This document shows positions 17,566-26,467 of a DNA stretch of 64,000 nucleotides, piece after piece. The first letter of the stretch is position 1. The number at the start of each line of letters is the position of its first letter. Source of the stretch: Flavobacterium sp. ASV13. GTDB lineage: Bacteria > Bacteroidota > Bacteroidia > Flavobacteriales > Flavobacteriaceae. The notes beneath the pieces are model-generated. The model ran no database searches. It was given only the letters and a program-made list of their open reading frames with translations, and was not told the DNA's origin. The position numbers were made by a program, and so were the translations under genes. The stretch spans positions 434,001 through 498,000 of the forward strand of contig NZ_JQJY01000005.1 of the NCBI RefSeq assembly GCF_000745775.1, read 5' to 3'.

Positions 17566-18648
17566 TTAATTATTCTGTGTTCTTAATATTAGTCTACAAA
17601 TCAAATCAACTTCCTCAACGGTCAAGTCATGATACAATGGTAAACATAGTACTCGATTAGCAATTGAATTTGTAATTTTTAAATCTTGGGCTTTCAAATA
17701 TGGCAAAGAATTAGCCAAAGAAGGATAAAAATAACGACGTGTAAAAATTTCGTTTCCGTCTAGGGTGCTTTTTACTTTTAATAATAACTCTTCGCTTTCA
17801 AAAACTAGAGAATAATACGAATAGTTTTCATTTGAACCCAGATGCCAACTAGGACGGAATGCTTTCAAAGATTTTAATTTAAGATTATATCGCTCTGAAA
17901 GTTTTTTTCTTTGAGAACTTATTTCACTGATGTAGTTTAAATTTAATAATCCCATTGCTGCGTGAAATTCTGAGTTTTTACCATTTATACCCAGTTCAGC
18001 AAAGCTATCAAATCCTGAAATCCCAAAATTGCGGATATAGGCCAGTTTCTTCAATAAGTCACCATCTTTAGTAATTAGCAATCCTCCTTCAGTAGAATGA
18101 TACAGTTTTGTTGCATGTAAAGAACAAGTTGATACATCACCGTATTCAAAAATAGATTTGCCATTTACAACGACTCCAAATGCATGAGCTCCATCATATA
18201 TTACTTTCAAATTATGTTTGATGGCAATTTTTTCTATCGCTTCTACATCACATGGATTACCATATACATGAGTAGCCAATATAGCTTGTGTTTTATCAGT
18301 AATAGCCTCTTCAATTTTAGAAGCATCTATATTTAGTGATTTAGGATCAATATCTACAAAAACAGGTGTACAACCTTCCCAAACAATACTTGAAGTTGTA
18401 GCAACAAAAGAAAAAGGTGTTGTTATTACTTCACCAGTAATATTCAATCCTTTTAGGGCCATTTGCAAGGCAACAGTTCCGTTAGTTACATATAATAAAT
18501 GCTTTATGTTTAGATATTCTTTAAGATTCATTTCTAATTCACTGGCCAAAGGTCCCATGTTAGTTAGCCATTGTCTTTTCCAAATTCCATCAATTAAAGC
18601 CAAGTACTTATCCTGTGGCGGTAAAAAGGGTTTGGTAACTGGTATCAT
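17566..18648 (-). CDS. DegT/DnrJ/EryC1/StrS sugar aminotransferase (PLP)
   Basis: Fold-type I aminotransferase of 360 aa. Seen: NGT (residues 56-58), YDGAHAFG (151-158) with the Asp contacting the PLP ring nitrogen, and K181 in HATKLYHSTEGG as Schiff-base lysine. Family members such as PglE, VioA and PerA aminate 4-keto-6-deoxy sugar nucleotides. Here it would make a 4-amino-4,6-dideoxy sugar, either UDP-linked (Qui2NAc4N type) or dTDP-linked (Qui4N type, from the RmlB product), which the NeuD/PglD-like enzyme then acylates. The substrate is not decided by sequence. Confidence 0.88.
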   Translation of the reverse strand: MIPVTKPFLPPQDKYLALIDGIWKRQWLTNMGPLASELEMNLKEYLNIKHLLYVTNGTVALQMALKGLNITGEVITTPFSFVATTSSIVWEGCTPVFVDIDPKSLNIDASKIEEAITDKTQAILATHVYGNPCDVEAIEKIAIKHNLKVIYDGAHAFGVVVNGKSIFEYGDVSTCSLHATKLYHSTEGGLLITKDGDLLKKLAYIRNFGISGFDSFAELGINGKNSEFHAAMGLLNLNYISEISSQRKKLSERYNLKLKSLKAFRPSWHLGSNENYSYYSLVFESEELLLKVKSTLDGNEIFTRRYFYPSLANSLPYLKAQDLKITNSIANRVLCLPLYHDLTVEEVDLICRLILRTQNN

Positions 18649-18670
18649 ATCTTTAATTTTTAAATTAAGT

Positions 18671-19738
18671 CTAAAGCAATTCGCTAATTATTTTTCGTAC
18701 TATAACCCAAATAAGAGCAAAAAAACCAAATAAAAATCCGCCAAAAACCAATCCTTTGGCTTTTCCAAAACGTTCTTTATGTAAAGGCAAGATTGGTCTA
18801 TCAATAATTTGAATCAATGGAGTTTCTTTTCGTAAAGTCACTTTCGCTAATTCTGACTGTTTCACAAGCTCTGTTAAAATAGCGGTATTTGCCTGAACGT
18901 CTACTTGTCTTCGTACAGAAGGCGCTCTACGAACATTAAGAGCTGGATTCAGGTTAAATGTATTGTCATTTGCAACTGCTACTCCAGTAATTGCACCATT
19001 TAATTCAGCACGCACAGAATCAACCTGACGTTCTAAAATTTTCATGTTCATACGTGCCTTTTTGCTCTTAGTCTCCACGTAAAATTTACCAACTTGTCTA
19101 GCAAGGGCTTCACAGAAGTAAAGAGAAAACAACTCATTATCTGATGTCACATCCATTGTAATAATGGATATTTTTTTATCCTTTTGAGCAACATGCAAAG
19201 AATTCATAGATAAATTCTCATAGATTACACCAAAAATGCTATCATGTATTCTTGTGAAATAATTTCGATTACTCCCAGGTAAAAATTGTATGTTTTTAAA
19301 TTTCGGATTATCGTTCCATTTTTCTCGCCATTCCTTATTTTGAATGTACATCTCTGCTAAGGATATTTTTTTATTATTGACTGTAACTGGAGTCAATAAT
19401 GTTTTTTCTACCATTGTTCGAGACTTAAATAGTTCCGCTAAATTAGAACTAGAAAACATACTACCTCCACCGCCGCCAACATCAATACCAAGCGAACTTG
19501 CTAATCCAAGAGCTCCACCTAAACCGCCACCTTGTTTTTCATCTTCTAATGCAAATGTTAATGTTGCAGTATAAACCGGTTTTTGCATTAAAGAATAAGT
19601 TATCCCCAATGCTCCACCGATTATCCCAGCTAAAACAATGAGCTTCCATTTAGAAAGTAAATAATTACTCCAATCTTTTATTTTTTGAATCAACTCCTTT
19701 AATGGAATCTCCTCATTAACCCCTAATTCTTTTTCCAT
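18671..19738 (-). CDS. wzz: Chain-length determinant protein, Wzz-like
   Basis: Inner membrane protein of 355 aa with the Wzz layout: cytoplasmic N-terminus, one membrane segment at about 32-51, a large periplasmic coiled domain, and a second segment near 328-348. A glycine-rich stretch lies at about 70-95. There is no kinase domain, unlike the Wzc homologue at 28882-31326. It lies 9 bases after the large export protein gene, so the pair probably forms its own chain-length and export unit. It would set the chain length made by Wzy. Confidence 0.87.
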   Translation of the reverse strand: MEKELGVNEEIPLKELIQKIKDWSNYLLSKWKLIVLAGIIGGALGITYSLMQKPVYTATLTFALEDEKQGGGLGGALGLASSLGIDVGGGGGSMFSSSNLAELFKSRTMVEKTLLTPVTVNNKKISLAEMYIQNKEWREKWNDNPKFKNIQFLPGSNRNYFTRIHDSIFGVIYENLSMNSLHVAQKDKKISIITMDVTSDNELFSLYFCEALARQVGKFYVETKSKKARMNMKILERQVDSVRAELNGAITGVAVANDNTFNLNPALNVRRAPSVRRQVDVQANTAILTELVKQSELAKVTLRKETPLIQIIDRPILPLHKERFGKAKGLVFGGFLFGFFALIWVIVRKIISELL

Positions 19739-19747
19739 TAAATAATA

Positions 19748-22198
19748 CTATTTAAAAGCTGTGACAATTAATAAAGCTAAACTAGTCAGTACACTACCAA
19801 TACTTACCCATTCTCCTGTACTCATTTTCTTTCCTTCAGGCTTTTCCGGAACCACAATTTGGGAATCAGGTTCAACCTTTGGATATGATCTAAAGAACAA
19901 GAAGGATTGTGTTACTGACGCTTTTCCATTTGGATAAATGATATATGCTTTTTTCTTCCATCCTTTATTATCAACTCCACCAACAGCATTTATGTAATAT
20001 TTAAATCCTTTTCCGCTACGGTATGGAATTTCGGAAGTTAAAAGTACATTACCCGTAACTTTAACTCCTTCATTATAAACCGCAACCTCGATTTCATCAC
20101 CTGGAAACAATGTAACATTTGAATAGTGATTTTTATCTTTTACTATTTTCTCCCAATTAACTGGAATAGTAGCATATTTTAAATCTTCTTTTAATTTTTT
20201 GGTAAGTTTTTCTTTTAGAGTATCATTTTTGGATAAATTCAAATCAACACTTTCAATCTTTTCAATTTGCTCTTGCTTGATTGGTCTTTTGATTTTCATT
20301 CCATCTAAATTTGCTATCGAAGTCAATCCGCCAGCTCTCATTACAACATTATAAACAGTTTCTTTTTTATTAGCTAAAACATATTTTCCTGGATATCCAA
20401 CTGCACCGCTTACTGTAACCATCTGTGGTTTTTCGTAAACTGCCATTTTTCGAATATTAATAACATCAAATGGTTTTAAAATAAAATTTTTCACCTGTTC
20501 ATTGTTATCGGCGGTAATCTCAAGTTCAATTAACTCAACACGTTTAGGATCAGCGTCGTCTATTACATCAGACTTTACCATTCTTGCAATTTCTACTCGT
20601 TTTGATGCAGAACCCGTTAATCCTCCAACTTGAACAACTAAATCATTTAATGTTAGATTTTCAAAATATTCATATTCTCCAGGGTTTTTAACTTCTCCAT
20701 CAATTGTTACTTTATATTCTTCCCTAAAATCTAATATTGAATATACTGTAACAATATCTTCTCTTTTCAGTTCAATATCAGCATTTAAGTCCCCTGATAA
20801 TGCACTTGCTAAATCTACATTTACAATTTCGGTAGTTAAATCAGTTTTTAAACGAATAATTCGTGCTCTTTTCGAATATGCATCTTCTTTAAGTCCTTCT
20901 GCTCTAGTAATAAGATCAGAAATTCTCATTCCCTCATTAAATGAATAATAGTCTGGTCTAAATACCGCACCTTCAATTTTGATACGATTTTCGAAGCGAT
21001 TTAAAATTTTAGTTACTTTAAAAACATCTCCAGATTGTGGTACATAAGTATTATAATCACTTTCATTAATGTCGTGCACCTTAAACTCTTTTCCCGTTTT
21101 CTGCAAAACATTTACAGAAGCTGTGTACGCAAATTCATTAAAGCCAGATGCAAAATTTAATAAATCGGAGAATTTTTCGCCCTTTTTCATTTCGAAAATT
21201 CCTGGTCTTTTTACTTCACCCTCTACAACAACTCTTTGGCTGTAAGCTGGAATTCTGATAACGTCATTGTCTTTTAAACTCACATTATCTGACTGATCTC
21301 CTTTTACCAAGAATCTATAGATATCTATATTTCTATAAACTTTGTTATTTCTTATTAATTCAATATTTCTATAACTTCCGTTTTTTCCTGGTCCTCCAGC
21401 TAAGTGCAATGCGTTATAAACTGTAGCCAATGATGATATTGAATAATTTCCAGGTTGTTTTCCGCCCACGATTGTTACTTTGATAGTACGGATTTGACTT
21501 AAACTAATACTAACTTGTGACTGACCTGATCTAACTGTACTGTAAACTCTCGCTATTGCAGCTTTTATTTTTTGAGTTGCCGCTTCAATTGACATCCCTG
21601 AAACAGAAATCTGTCCAACATAATCAATAGTAACTTTTCCTTCTACACTTACCGGAATACTTGCGCTATACTCCTGAACTCCATATACACTTACCTGCAA
21701 TTCGTCACCAGGCCCTAAAACATAATTCATTGGAGTTGCTAATTTTAAATCTGGTTCAAAATTCAATGTCGGATTATCGAATAATTCAGAACCAAAAATT
21801 AACGCATTTATCGAATCCTTTACTTTATCGTTTTTGATTTTTTCCTGTTTTCTACCGAACTCTGAATCTTTATCATTTTTCTTTAACTTATTTTCATTGT
21901 CAGTATTTTTATTTTTATCAGAATCTTTAGCATTCTTTTTTTCATATTCTGTAAGCTTGATCCTTAATTTATTAAACTCTGTTTGAGTCATACCTTTAGA
22001 CAAAGCCATTGGTTCAACCTGATCAAGTGTTGCATTGTTGCTTTTTAACTGAGCGCTAATTTTTGACAAATCATCATCTGACAAATAATCAACTTTTATG
22101 GTACTCAAATCCTTAGACTTAAGTAAATCCTGAGCATGTCCATTGAAAGACATTAATAAAATAAAAAATAATGTAAGAACGTAAGTTATCTTTTTCAT
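19748..22198 (-). CDS. Large polysaccharide export protein with several SLBB domains
   Basis: Protein of 816 aa with a signal peptide ending in GHAQ at about residue 23. A charged, Lys/Asp/Asn-rich linker at about 90-125 is followed by a poly-export domain (around 150-240) that includes LGPGDELQVSVYG, and then a series of soluble beta-grasp (SLBB) repeats each containing a version of V-x-G-x-V-x-x-P-G. A hydrophobic segment lies at the extreme C-terminus (about 798-814). It is longer than Wza (about 380 aa) because of extra SLBB copies, as is common in Bacteroidota. It is likely to form the periplasmic and outer membrane conduit for this operon's polymer. It has no lipobox cysteine. Confidence 0.88.
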   Translation of the reverse strand: MKKITYVLTLFFILLMSFNGHAQDLLKSKDLSTIKVDYLSDDDLSKISAQLKSNNATLDQVEPMALSKGMTQTEFNKLRIKLTEYEKKNAKDSDKNKNTDNENKLKKNDKDSEFGRKQEKIKNDKVKDSINALIFGSELFDNPTLNFEPDLKLATPMNYVLGPGDELQVSVYGVQEYSASIPVSVEGKVTIDYVGQISVSGMSIEAATQKIKAAIARVYSTVRSGQSQVSISLSQIRTIKVTIVGGKQPGNYSISSLATVYNALHLAGGPGKNGSYRNIELIRNNKVYRNIDIYRFLVKGDQSDNVSLKDNDVIRIPAYSQRVVVEGEVKRPGIFEMKKGEKFSDLLNFASGFNEFAYTASVNVLQKTGKEFKVHDINESDYNTYVPQSGDVFKVTKILNRFENRIKIEGAVFRPDYYSFNEGMRISDLITRAEGLKEDAYSKRARIIRLKTDLTTEIVNVDLASALSGDLNADIELKREDIVTVYSILDFREEYKVTIDGEVKNPGEYEYFENLTLNDLVVQVGGLTGSASKRVEIARMVKSDVIDDADPKRVELIELEITADNNEQVKNFILKPFDVINIRKMAVYEKPQMVTVSGAVGYPGKYVLANKKETVYNVVMRAGGLTSIANLDGMKIKRPIKQEQIEKIESVDLNLSKNDTLKEKLTKKLKEDLKYATIPVNWEKIVKDKNHYSNVTLFPGDEIEVAVYNEGVKVTGNVLLTSEIPYRSGKGFKYYINAVGGVDNKGWKKKAYIIYPNGKASVTQSFLFFRSYPKVEPDSQIVVPEKPEGKKMSTGEWVSIGSVLTSLALLIVTAFK

Positions 22199-22246
22199 TC
22201 GGCTATAGTTTTAACTTTTATATATCGTTAAAATAAATTTTTAGAT

Positions 22247-23293
22247 TTATGAATATTGTTTTTTATAATAATCCTTATATGAACCTGATGTAACATTTTT
22301 CAGCCACTCCTCATTATTTAAATACCAATTAATAGTCTTTTCCAATCCTTCTTCAAAAGTAACAGACGGTTTCCACCCTAATTCCTTATTGATTTTTGAC
22401 GCATCAATTGCATAACGTAAATCATGACCAGGTCTATCTTTTACATAAGTAATTAGTTTTTCAGATGTTCCTTCTTCTCTTTCCAGTTTACCATCCATAA
22501 TTTGGCATAATAATTTAACCAAATCAATATTTTTCCATTCATTAAACCCTCCAATATTGTATGTTTCATGATTTTTACCTTCATGGAAAACTAGGTCTAT
22601 TGCAATGGCGTGATCTTCAACAAAAAGCCAATCACGAGTATAATTTCCATCTCCATAAACCGGCAGGGCTTTATTATTTATAATGTTATTTATAAATAGG
22701 GGAATTAATTTTTCAGGAAAATGATAAGATCCATAATTATTTGAACAATTTGTCAAAACATAAGGCAAACCATAAGTTTCGCCATAAGCTCTAACGAAAT
22801 GATCAGAACTAGCTTTTGAAGCGGAATAAGGAGAATTAGGATCATAAGGTGTTGTTTCTGTAAACAAGCCTTCCGCCCCTAACGAACCATAAACTTCATC
22901 TGTACTAATGTGGTAAAATCTTTTGCCTTCAAAATTATTTTTCCATTGATTTTTAGCAGCGTTCAACAAATTCATTGTTCCAATAACATTTGTTTTAACG
23001 AATGCCAATGGATCTTCAATTGAACGGTCTACGTGAGATTCTGCAGCTAAATGTAAAACTCCATCAAAATTATGTGACGAAAAAAGTTCATTTATAAAAT
23101 TTTCATCTACAATATCTCCCTTTACAAAAGTGTAATTAGGTTGATTTTCGATGTCTTTAATATTTTCTAGATTTCCAGCATAAGTTAATGCATCTAAATT
23201 AAAAATTTGATATTCTGGATATTTATTCACAAAACGTCTCACTACATGTGACCCAATAAAACCAGCGCCGCCAGTGATAAGAATTTTTTTCAT
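22247..23293 (-). CDS. rmlB: dTDP-glucose 4,6-dehydratase
   Basis: Extended SDR of 348 aa: GGAGFIG (residues 8-14), HLAAESHVDRS (81-91), STDEVYG (130-136) with catalytic Asp132/Glu133, and Y156/K160 in YSASK. These are the full RmlB marks. It makes dTDP-4-keto-6-deoxyglucose, a precursor of rhamnose, viosamine and other deoxysugars. rmlA, rmlC and rmlD are absent from the window, so rhamnose synthesis would need genes elsewhere, or the product is instead aminated by the DegT enzyme of this operon. Confidence 0.93.
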   Translation of the reverse strand: MKKILITGGAGFIGSHVVRRFVNKYPEYQIFNLDALTYAGNLENIKDIENQPNYTFVKGDIVDENFINELFSSHNFDGVLHLAAESHVDRSIEDPLAFVKTNVIGTMNLLNAAKNQWKNNFEGKRFYHISTDEVYGSLGAEGLFTETTPYDPNSPYSASKASSDHFVRAYGETYGLPYVLTNCSNNYGSYHFPEKLIPLFINNIINNKALPVYGDGNYTRDWLFVEDHAIAIDLVFHEGKNHETYNIGGFNEWKNIDLVKLLCQIMDGKLEREEGTSEKLITYVKDRPGHDLRYAIDASKINKELGWKPSVTFEEGLEKTINWYLNNEEWLKNVTSGSYKDYYKKQYS

Positions 23294-23305
23294 TTTAATT
23301 TTAAT

Positions 23306-24316
23306 TTAGTTTAGTAATTCAGAGTTTAGTTTTTCTAATTCGCTGTAAATATCTTTTACATCTTGCGAGTTTTCTTTCTGCAAAATCAAATTAGCAGAAT
23401 CTGTATGTACGAAAATAGTATTTTTTAATCCAAGAAAAGTTGTATGCAGATTACATCCAATTACCATATTTCCGTTTTTATCAGTTGGATGACCTTTGGA
23501 TATCAGATAATCATAAACCGACTCAAAAGACCCTAAGTCAGACCAAGAGAATGATGCTGGTACTACTTTTATTTTCTTACTACGTTCCATTACAGCATAA
23601 TCAATACTGATTGATGGAATCTCTAGAGATAGATTTAAATCTAAAAACCCATCTTTACTTTTTTCCCAAACTTCTTTGGATTTTTCATAAACATCAGGCT
23701 GAAATTGTTTTAATTCATCTAGAAGAACACCAGCCTTAAAGCAAAACATCCCACTATTCCATAAAAAATTGCCTCTTGCTATAAACTCTTTAGCCGTAGT
23801 TTCGTTTGGTTTTTCACGAAATGATATTACTTTATCTCCTTTTGATTCAATATAACCATATCCAGTTTCAGGTTTAGTTGGAATGACGCCGAAAGTAACA
23901 ATAAATCCTTCATTTGCTTTTAAAATAGCTTCATCTATCGCATTATTATAATTTTCCATTAAATCTATAATGTGATCAGAAGGTGTAACAATCAAGATGT
24001 CATCCGGATCAGACGCAAATGCAGCAAAAGCAATTGCAGCTGCAGTATTTCTGGGAGTTGCCTCAACAATATTAGTATATAAAGTTTTAGATTTATCCAT
24101 TACTTTTCCACTTAAATGATGATTATCAACATTTCCGACAACCATAACTTTATTTGCTAAATGACTATTACGATCTACTGTCATTTCAAATAAAGATTTC
24201 CCTTCAAATATCTCTAAATATTGTTTTGGCTGGCTTTTACGAGAAAGAGGCCATAATCTGCTCCCTACTCCGCCAGTTAAAATTACATGTGTAATTGTTT
24301 TATTTGTACTCATCAT
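23306..24316 (-). CDS. manC: Mannose-1-phosphate guanylyltransferase
   Basis: Nucleotidyltransferase of 336 aa: GGVGSRLWP (residues 15-23), KQYL (31-34) and the FVEATPRNTAAA-type segment (VEATPRNTAAA) that marks ManC/CpsB enzymes. It lacks the C-terminal phosphomannose isomerase domain, so it is the short monofunctional form that makes GDP-mannose from mannose-1-phosphate and GTP. No phosphomannomutase or GDP-mannose dehydratase lies in the window. Met1 and Met2 are both possible starts. It lies between rmlB (12 bases) and the UDP-HexNAc dehydrogenase gene (27 bases). Confidence 0.9.
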   Translation of the reverse strand: MMSTNKTITHVILTGGVGSRLWPLSRKSQPKQYLEIFEGKSLFEMTVDRNSHLANKVMVVGNVDNHHLSGKVMDKSKTLYTNIVEATPRNTAAAIAFAAFASDPDDILIVTPSDHIIDLMENYNNAIDEAILKANEGFIVTFGVIPTKPETGYGYIESKGDKVISFREKPNETTAKEFIARGNFLWNSGMFCFKAGVLLDELKQFQPDVYEKSKEVWEKSKDGFLDLNLSLEIPSISIDYAVMERSKKIKVVPASFSWSDLGSFESVYDYLISKGHPTDKNGNMVIGCNLHTTFLGLKNTIFVHTDSANLILQKENSQDVKDIYSELEKLNSELLN

Positions 24317-24343
24317 CTATAAATAAAAAAATCCAAGAAGTGT

Positions 24344-25627
24344 CTATAATCTATTATCAGCGATAGTGCCTAATACTCCTTTTACATCGTATAATAAACT
24401 ATTATCTTTCTGTAACTCTGAAAAATTTAACTTTAAAAACTCGGCATGTGCAACACCAAGTACTATTGCATCAAATTTTTCTTTTGGAATTGAATTTATG
24501 GTAGTCAATCCATATTCTTCTTTTACTTCCTTAATATTTGCTAATGGATCAAATATTATTACTGCTATTCCATATTCTGTCAATGATTTTACAACATCAA
24601 CAATTTTAGTATTTCTGACATCTGGACAATTCTCTTTAAACGTTATACCCAACATTAAAAGATTAGCTCCATTGACAGAAATACCTTTTTTTATCATCAA
24701 TTTTACTACTTGCGAAGCAATGTATTCACCCATGCTATCATTTAAACGTCGACCGGCCAAAATTATTTCGGGATGATATCCAAACTCCTGTGCTCTTTGA
24801 GCTAAATAATAGGGATCTACGCCAATACAATGTCCTCCAACCAAGCCTGGTTTAAAAGGCAAGAAATTCCATTTCGTAGCTGCCGCCGCTAATACTTCCT
24901 GAGTATCAATATTCATTAAATTAAATATTTTGGCTAATTCATTTACAAAAGCAATATTAATATCTCTTTGAGAGTTTTCAATAACTTTCGCTGCTTCGGC
25001 AACTTTTATTGTTGGAGCTAAATGCGTACCCGCAGTAATTACAGATTTATAAAGAGCATCTACTTTTAAACCTATTTCCGGCGTTGAACCAGAAGTTACT
25101 TTTAAAATTTTTTCGACAGTGTGCTCCTTGTCTCCGGGATTAATTCTTTCAGGAGAATATCCCGCATAAAAATCAATATTTAATTTCAGGCCCGAAACGT
25201 TTTCTAAAACTGGCACACATTGTTCTTCAGTAACACCTGGATAAACAGTTGATTCATAAATAACAATATCTCCTTTTTTTAATATTTTTCCAACTGTTTC
25301 ACTTGATTTGTATAAGGGAGTTAAATCAGGACGATTATTTCTATCAACAGGAGTTGGGACAGTAATTATAAAATAATTACAATCAGCAATATCTGTTGAA
25401 GAACTTGTACAATACAGTCCAATTTGTGAATTAGGTTTATCAACTAATACTTTTTGTAAATCATATTGATCAACCTCCAGAGTAGAATCTATTCCAGATT
25501 TTAAGTTATCTACCCTCGATTTATTAATATCAAAACCCACAACTGGATATTTTGTAGCAAATAATCTTGCTAAAGGGAGACCAACATAACCTAAACCTAT
25601 AACAGCTATTTTTATGTCTTCGTTCAT
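24344..25627 (-). CDS. UDP-N-acetylhexosamine 6-dehydrogenase (WbpA/TviB-type)
   Basis: UDP-sugar dehydrogenase of 427 aa: GLGYVGLP (residues 11-18) for NAD, EST at 125-127, YSPERINPGD (157-166) and the catalytic C267 in GGHCIGVDPYYL. YSPERINPGD and GGHCIGVDPYY are typical of the WbpA/TviB/WecC branch that oxidises UDP-GlcNAc, UDP-GalNAc or UDP-ManNAc, not of UDP-glucose dehydrogenases. With the WbpP/TviC-like epimerase at 27887-28879 it could give UDP-GalNAcA. It is the first gene after the promoter at 25721-25751. Confidence 0.9.
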   Translation of the reverse strand: MNEDIKIAVIGLGYVGLPLARLFATKYPVVGFDINKSRVDNLKSGIDSTLEVDQYDLQKVLVDKPNSQIGLYCTSSSTDIADCNYFIITVPTPVDRNNRPDLTPLYKSSETVGKILKKGDIVIYESTVYPGVTEEQCVPVLENVSGLKLNIDFYAGYSPERINPGDKEHTVEKILKVTSGSTPEIGLKVDALYKSVITAGTHLAPTIKVAEAAKVIENSQRDINIAFVNELAKIFNLMNIDTQEVLAAAATKWNFLPFKPGLVGGHCIGVDPYYLAQRAQEFGYHPEIILAGRRLNDSMGEYIASQVVKLMIKKGISVNGANLLMLGITFKENCPDVRNTKIVDVVKSLTEYGIAVIIFDPLANIKEVKEEYGLTTINSIPKEKFDAIVLGVAHAEFLKLNFSELQKDNSLLYDVKGVLGTIADNRL

Positions 25628-25659
25628 TTAAAAAATATTAGCTTTATTCATAACAACAC

Positions 25660-25672
25660 ATGGCTTCGCCAT
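25660..25672 (-). promoter_or_regulatory. Leader hairpin, candidate antiterminator recruitment or pause site
   Basis: A perfect 5-bp stem with a 3-base loop (ATGGC-GAA-GCCAT read on the minus strand) lies about 50 bases downstream of the predicted -7 element and 33 bases before the first gene of the long operon. The GGC-loop-GCC core followed by ATG resembles, in shape but not exact sequence, the ops hairpin that recruits RfaH. The UpxY-type gene next door makes this attractive, but the function is inferred. Confidence 0.4.
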
Positions 25673-25720
25673 TCCAAGTCCCATTAATATGCTTGGTTTA
25701 CTAAAAAAGTATAATCACGG

Positions 25721-25751
25721 CAAATATAGCACATTCAATCAATTTATTCAA
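25721..25751 (-). promoter_or_regulatory. Promoter of the long polysaccharide operon
   Basis: On the minus strand, TTG (25751-25749), a 20-base spacer and TATATTTG (25728-25721) match the flavobacterial sigma-A consensus TTG-N19/20-TAnnTTTG exactly. It lies about 94 bases upstream of the first gene of the block (start at 25627) and after the antiterminator gene, which leaves a leader of roughly 90 bases. No other full consensus was found from here to base 1. Confidence 0.75.
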
Positions 25752-25914
25752 CACGGTTTCCCGTAATACTTAGAAAACAAAAAATAAGAAAATCTTTAAA
25801 AACTCAACTAGTTATCTGTCAGACTGTAAAAAAATACGCCATAAAAAAAACAGAAAATAAAACCTTAATTTTTATTGATTTTATCCTCTGCTTTTTTTTA
25901 AAAAATTTTATCAT

Positions 25915-26379
25915 TTATTTGTATTTAACCTTTAGCACACAACCTAAAGATTCTAATACCAAAATATAATGCGTTTTTGAAATTTCCTGAACAATTGCAT
26001 CTTGATTACTAAAAGCTCCTGATTCAAGCTTTATCCGGTCTCCCACTTGAATTGATGAAACTGAAACATCACTTACATTTGTCGCGTTAAGACTCGATTT
26101 AATTATACCAATTTCTTCATCACGGACAATTGCAGGTTTTCCAAGCCAAAATAAATACCTAACAACACCTGGAATATTAAAAACGGAATTTCGATCTATT
26201 TCTGAAAGTTGAACAAATACATAAGAGTTAAAAAGAGGAACCTCAATTTTTTTCTTTCTGTCTGACCATTGTTTTACTTGGGTAATTAATGGGCAATAGC
26301 ATTCTACACCTATTTGAGTCAGCCTCTCTGCTACTTTTTTCTCCCATTTGGGCTTTGTATAAACTACATACCAATTCAT
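25915..26379 (-). CDS. NusG-like transcription antiterminator, UpxY/RfaH family
   Basis: Protein of 154 aa with the NusG N-terminal domain (MNWYVVYTKPKWEKKVAERL opens it) over about residues 1-100 and a KOW-type domain (about 105-154, containing VGDRIKLESGAFSNQDAIV). It is shorter than housekeeping NusG and has the WYVVYTKP start of UpxY/LoaP/RfaH paralogues. In Bacteroides such proteins keep RNA polymerase going through their own capsule operon. It sits just before the promoter and leader of a 25-kb operon and most probably controls it. It may be co-transcribed with ugd, 88 bases upstream. Confidence 0.9.
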   Translation of the reverse strand: MNWYVVYTKPKWEKKVAERLTQIGVECYCPLITQVKQWSDRKKKIEVPLFNSYVFVQLSEIDRNSVFNIPGVVRYLFWLGKPAIVRDEEIGIIKSSLNATNVSDVSVSSIQVGDRIKLESGAFSNQDAIVQEISKTHYILVLESLGCVLKVKYK

Positions 26380-26467
26380 AAATTAAACACTATATTGAAA
26401 CAAAATTCCATTCATACTTCATTCATTCTATAATACTAAATCTTAATTCAATATTTGGCTTTTACAT

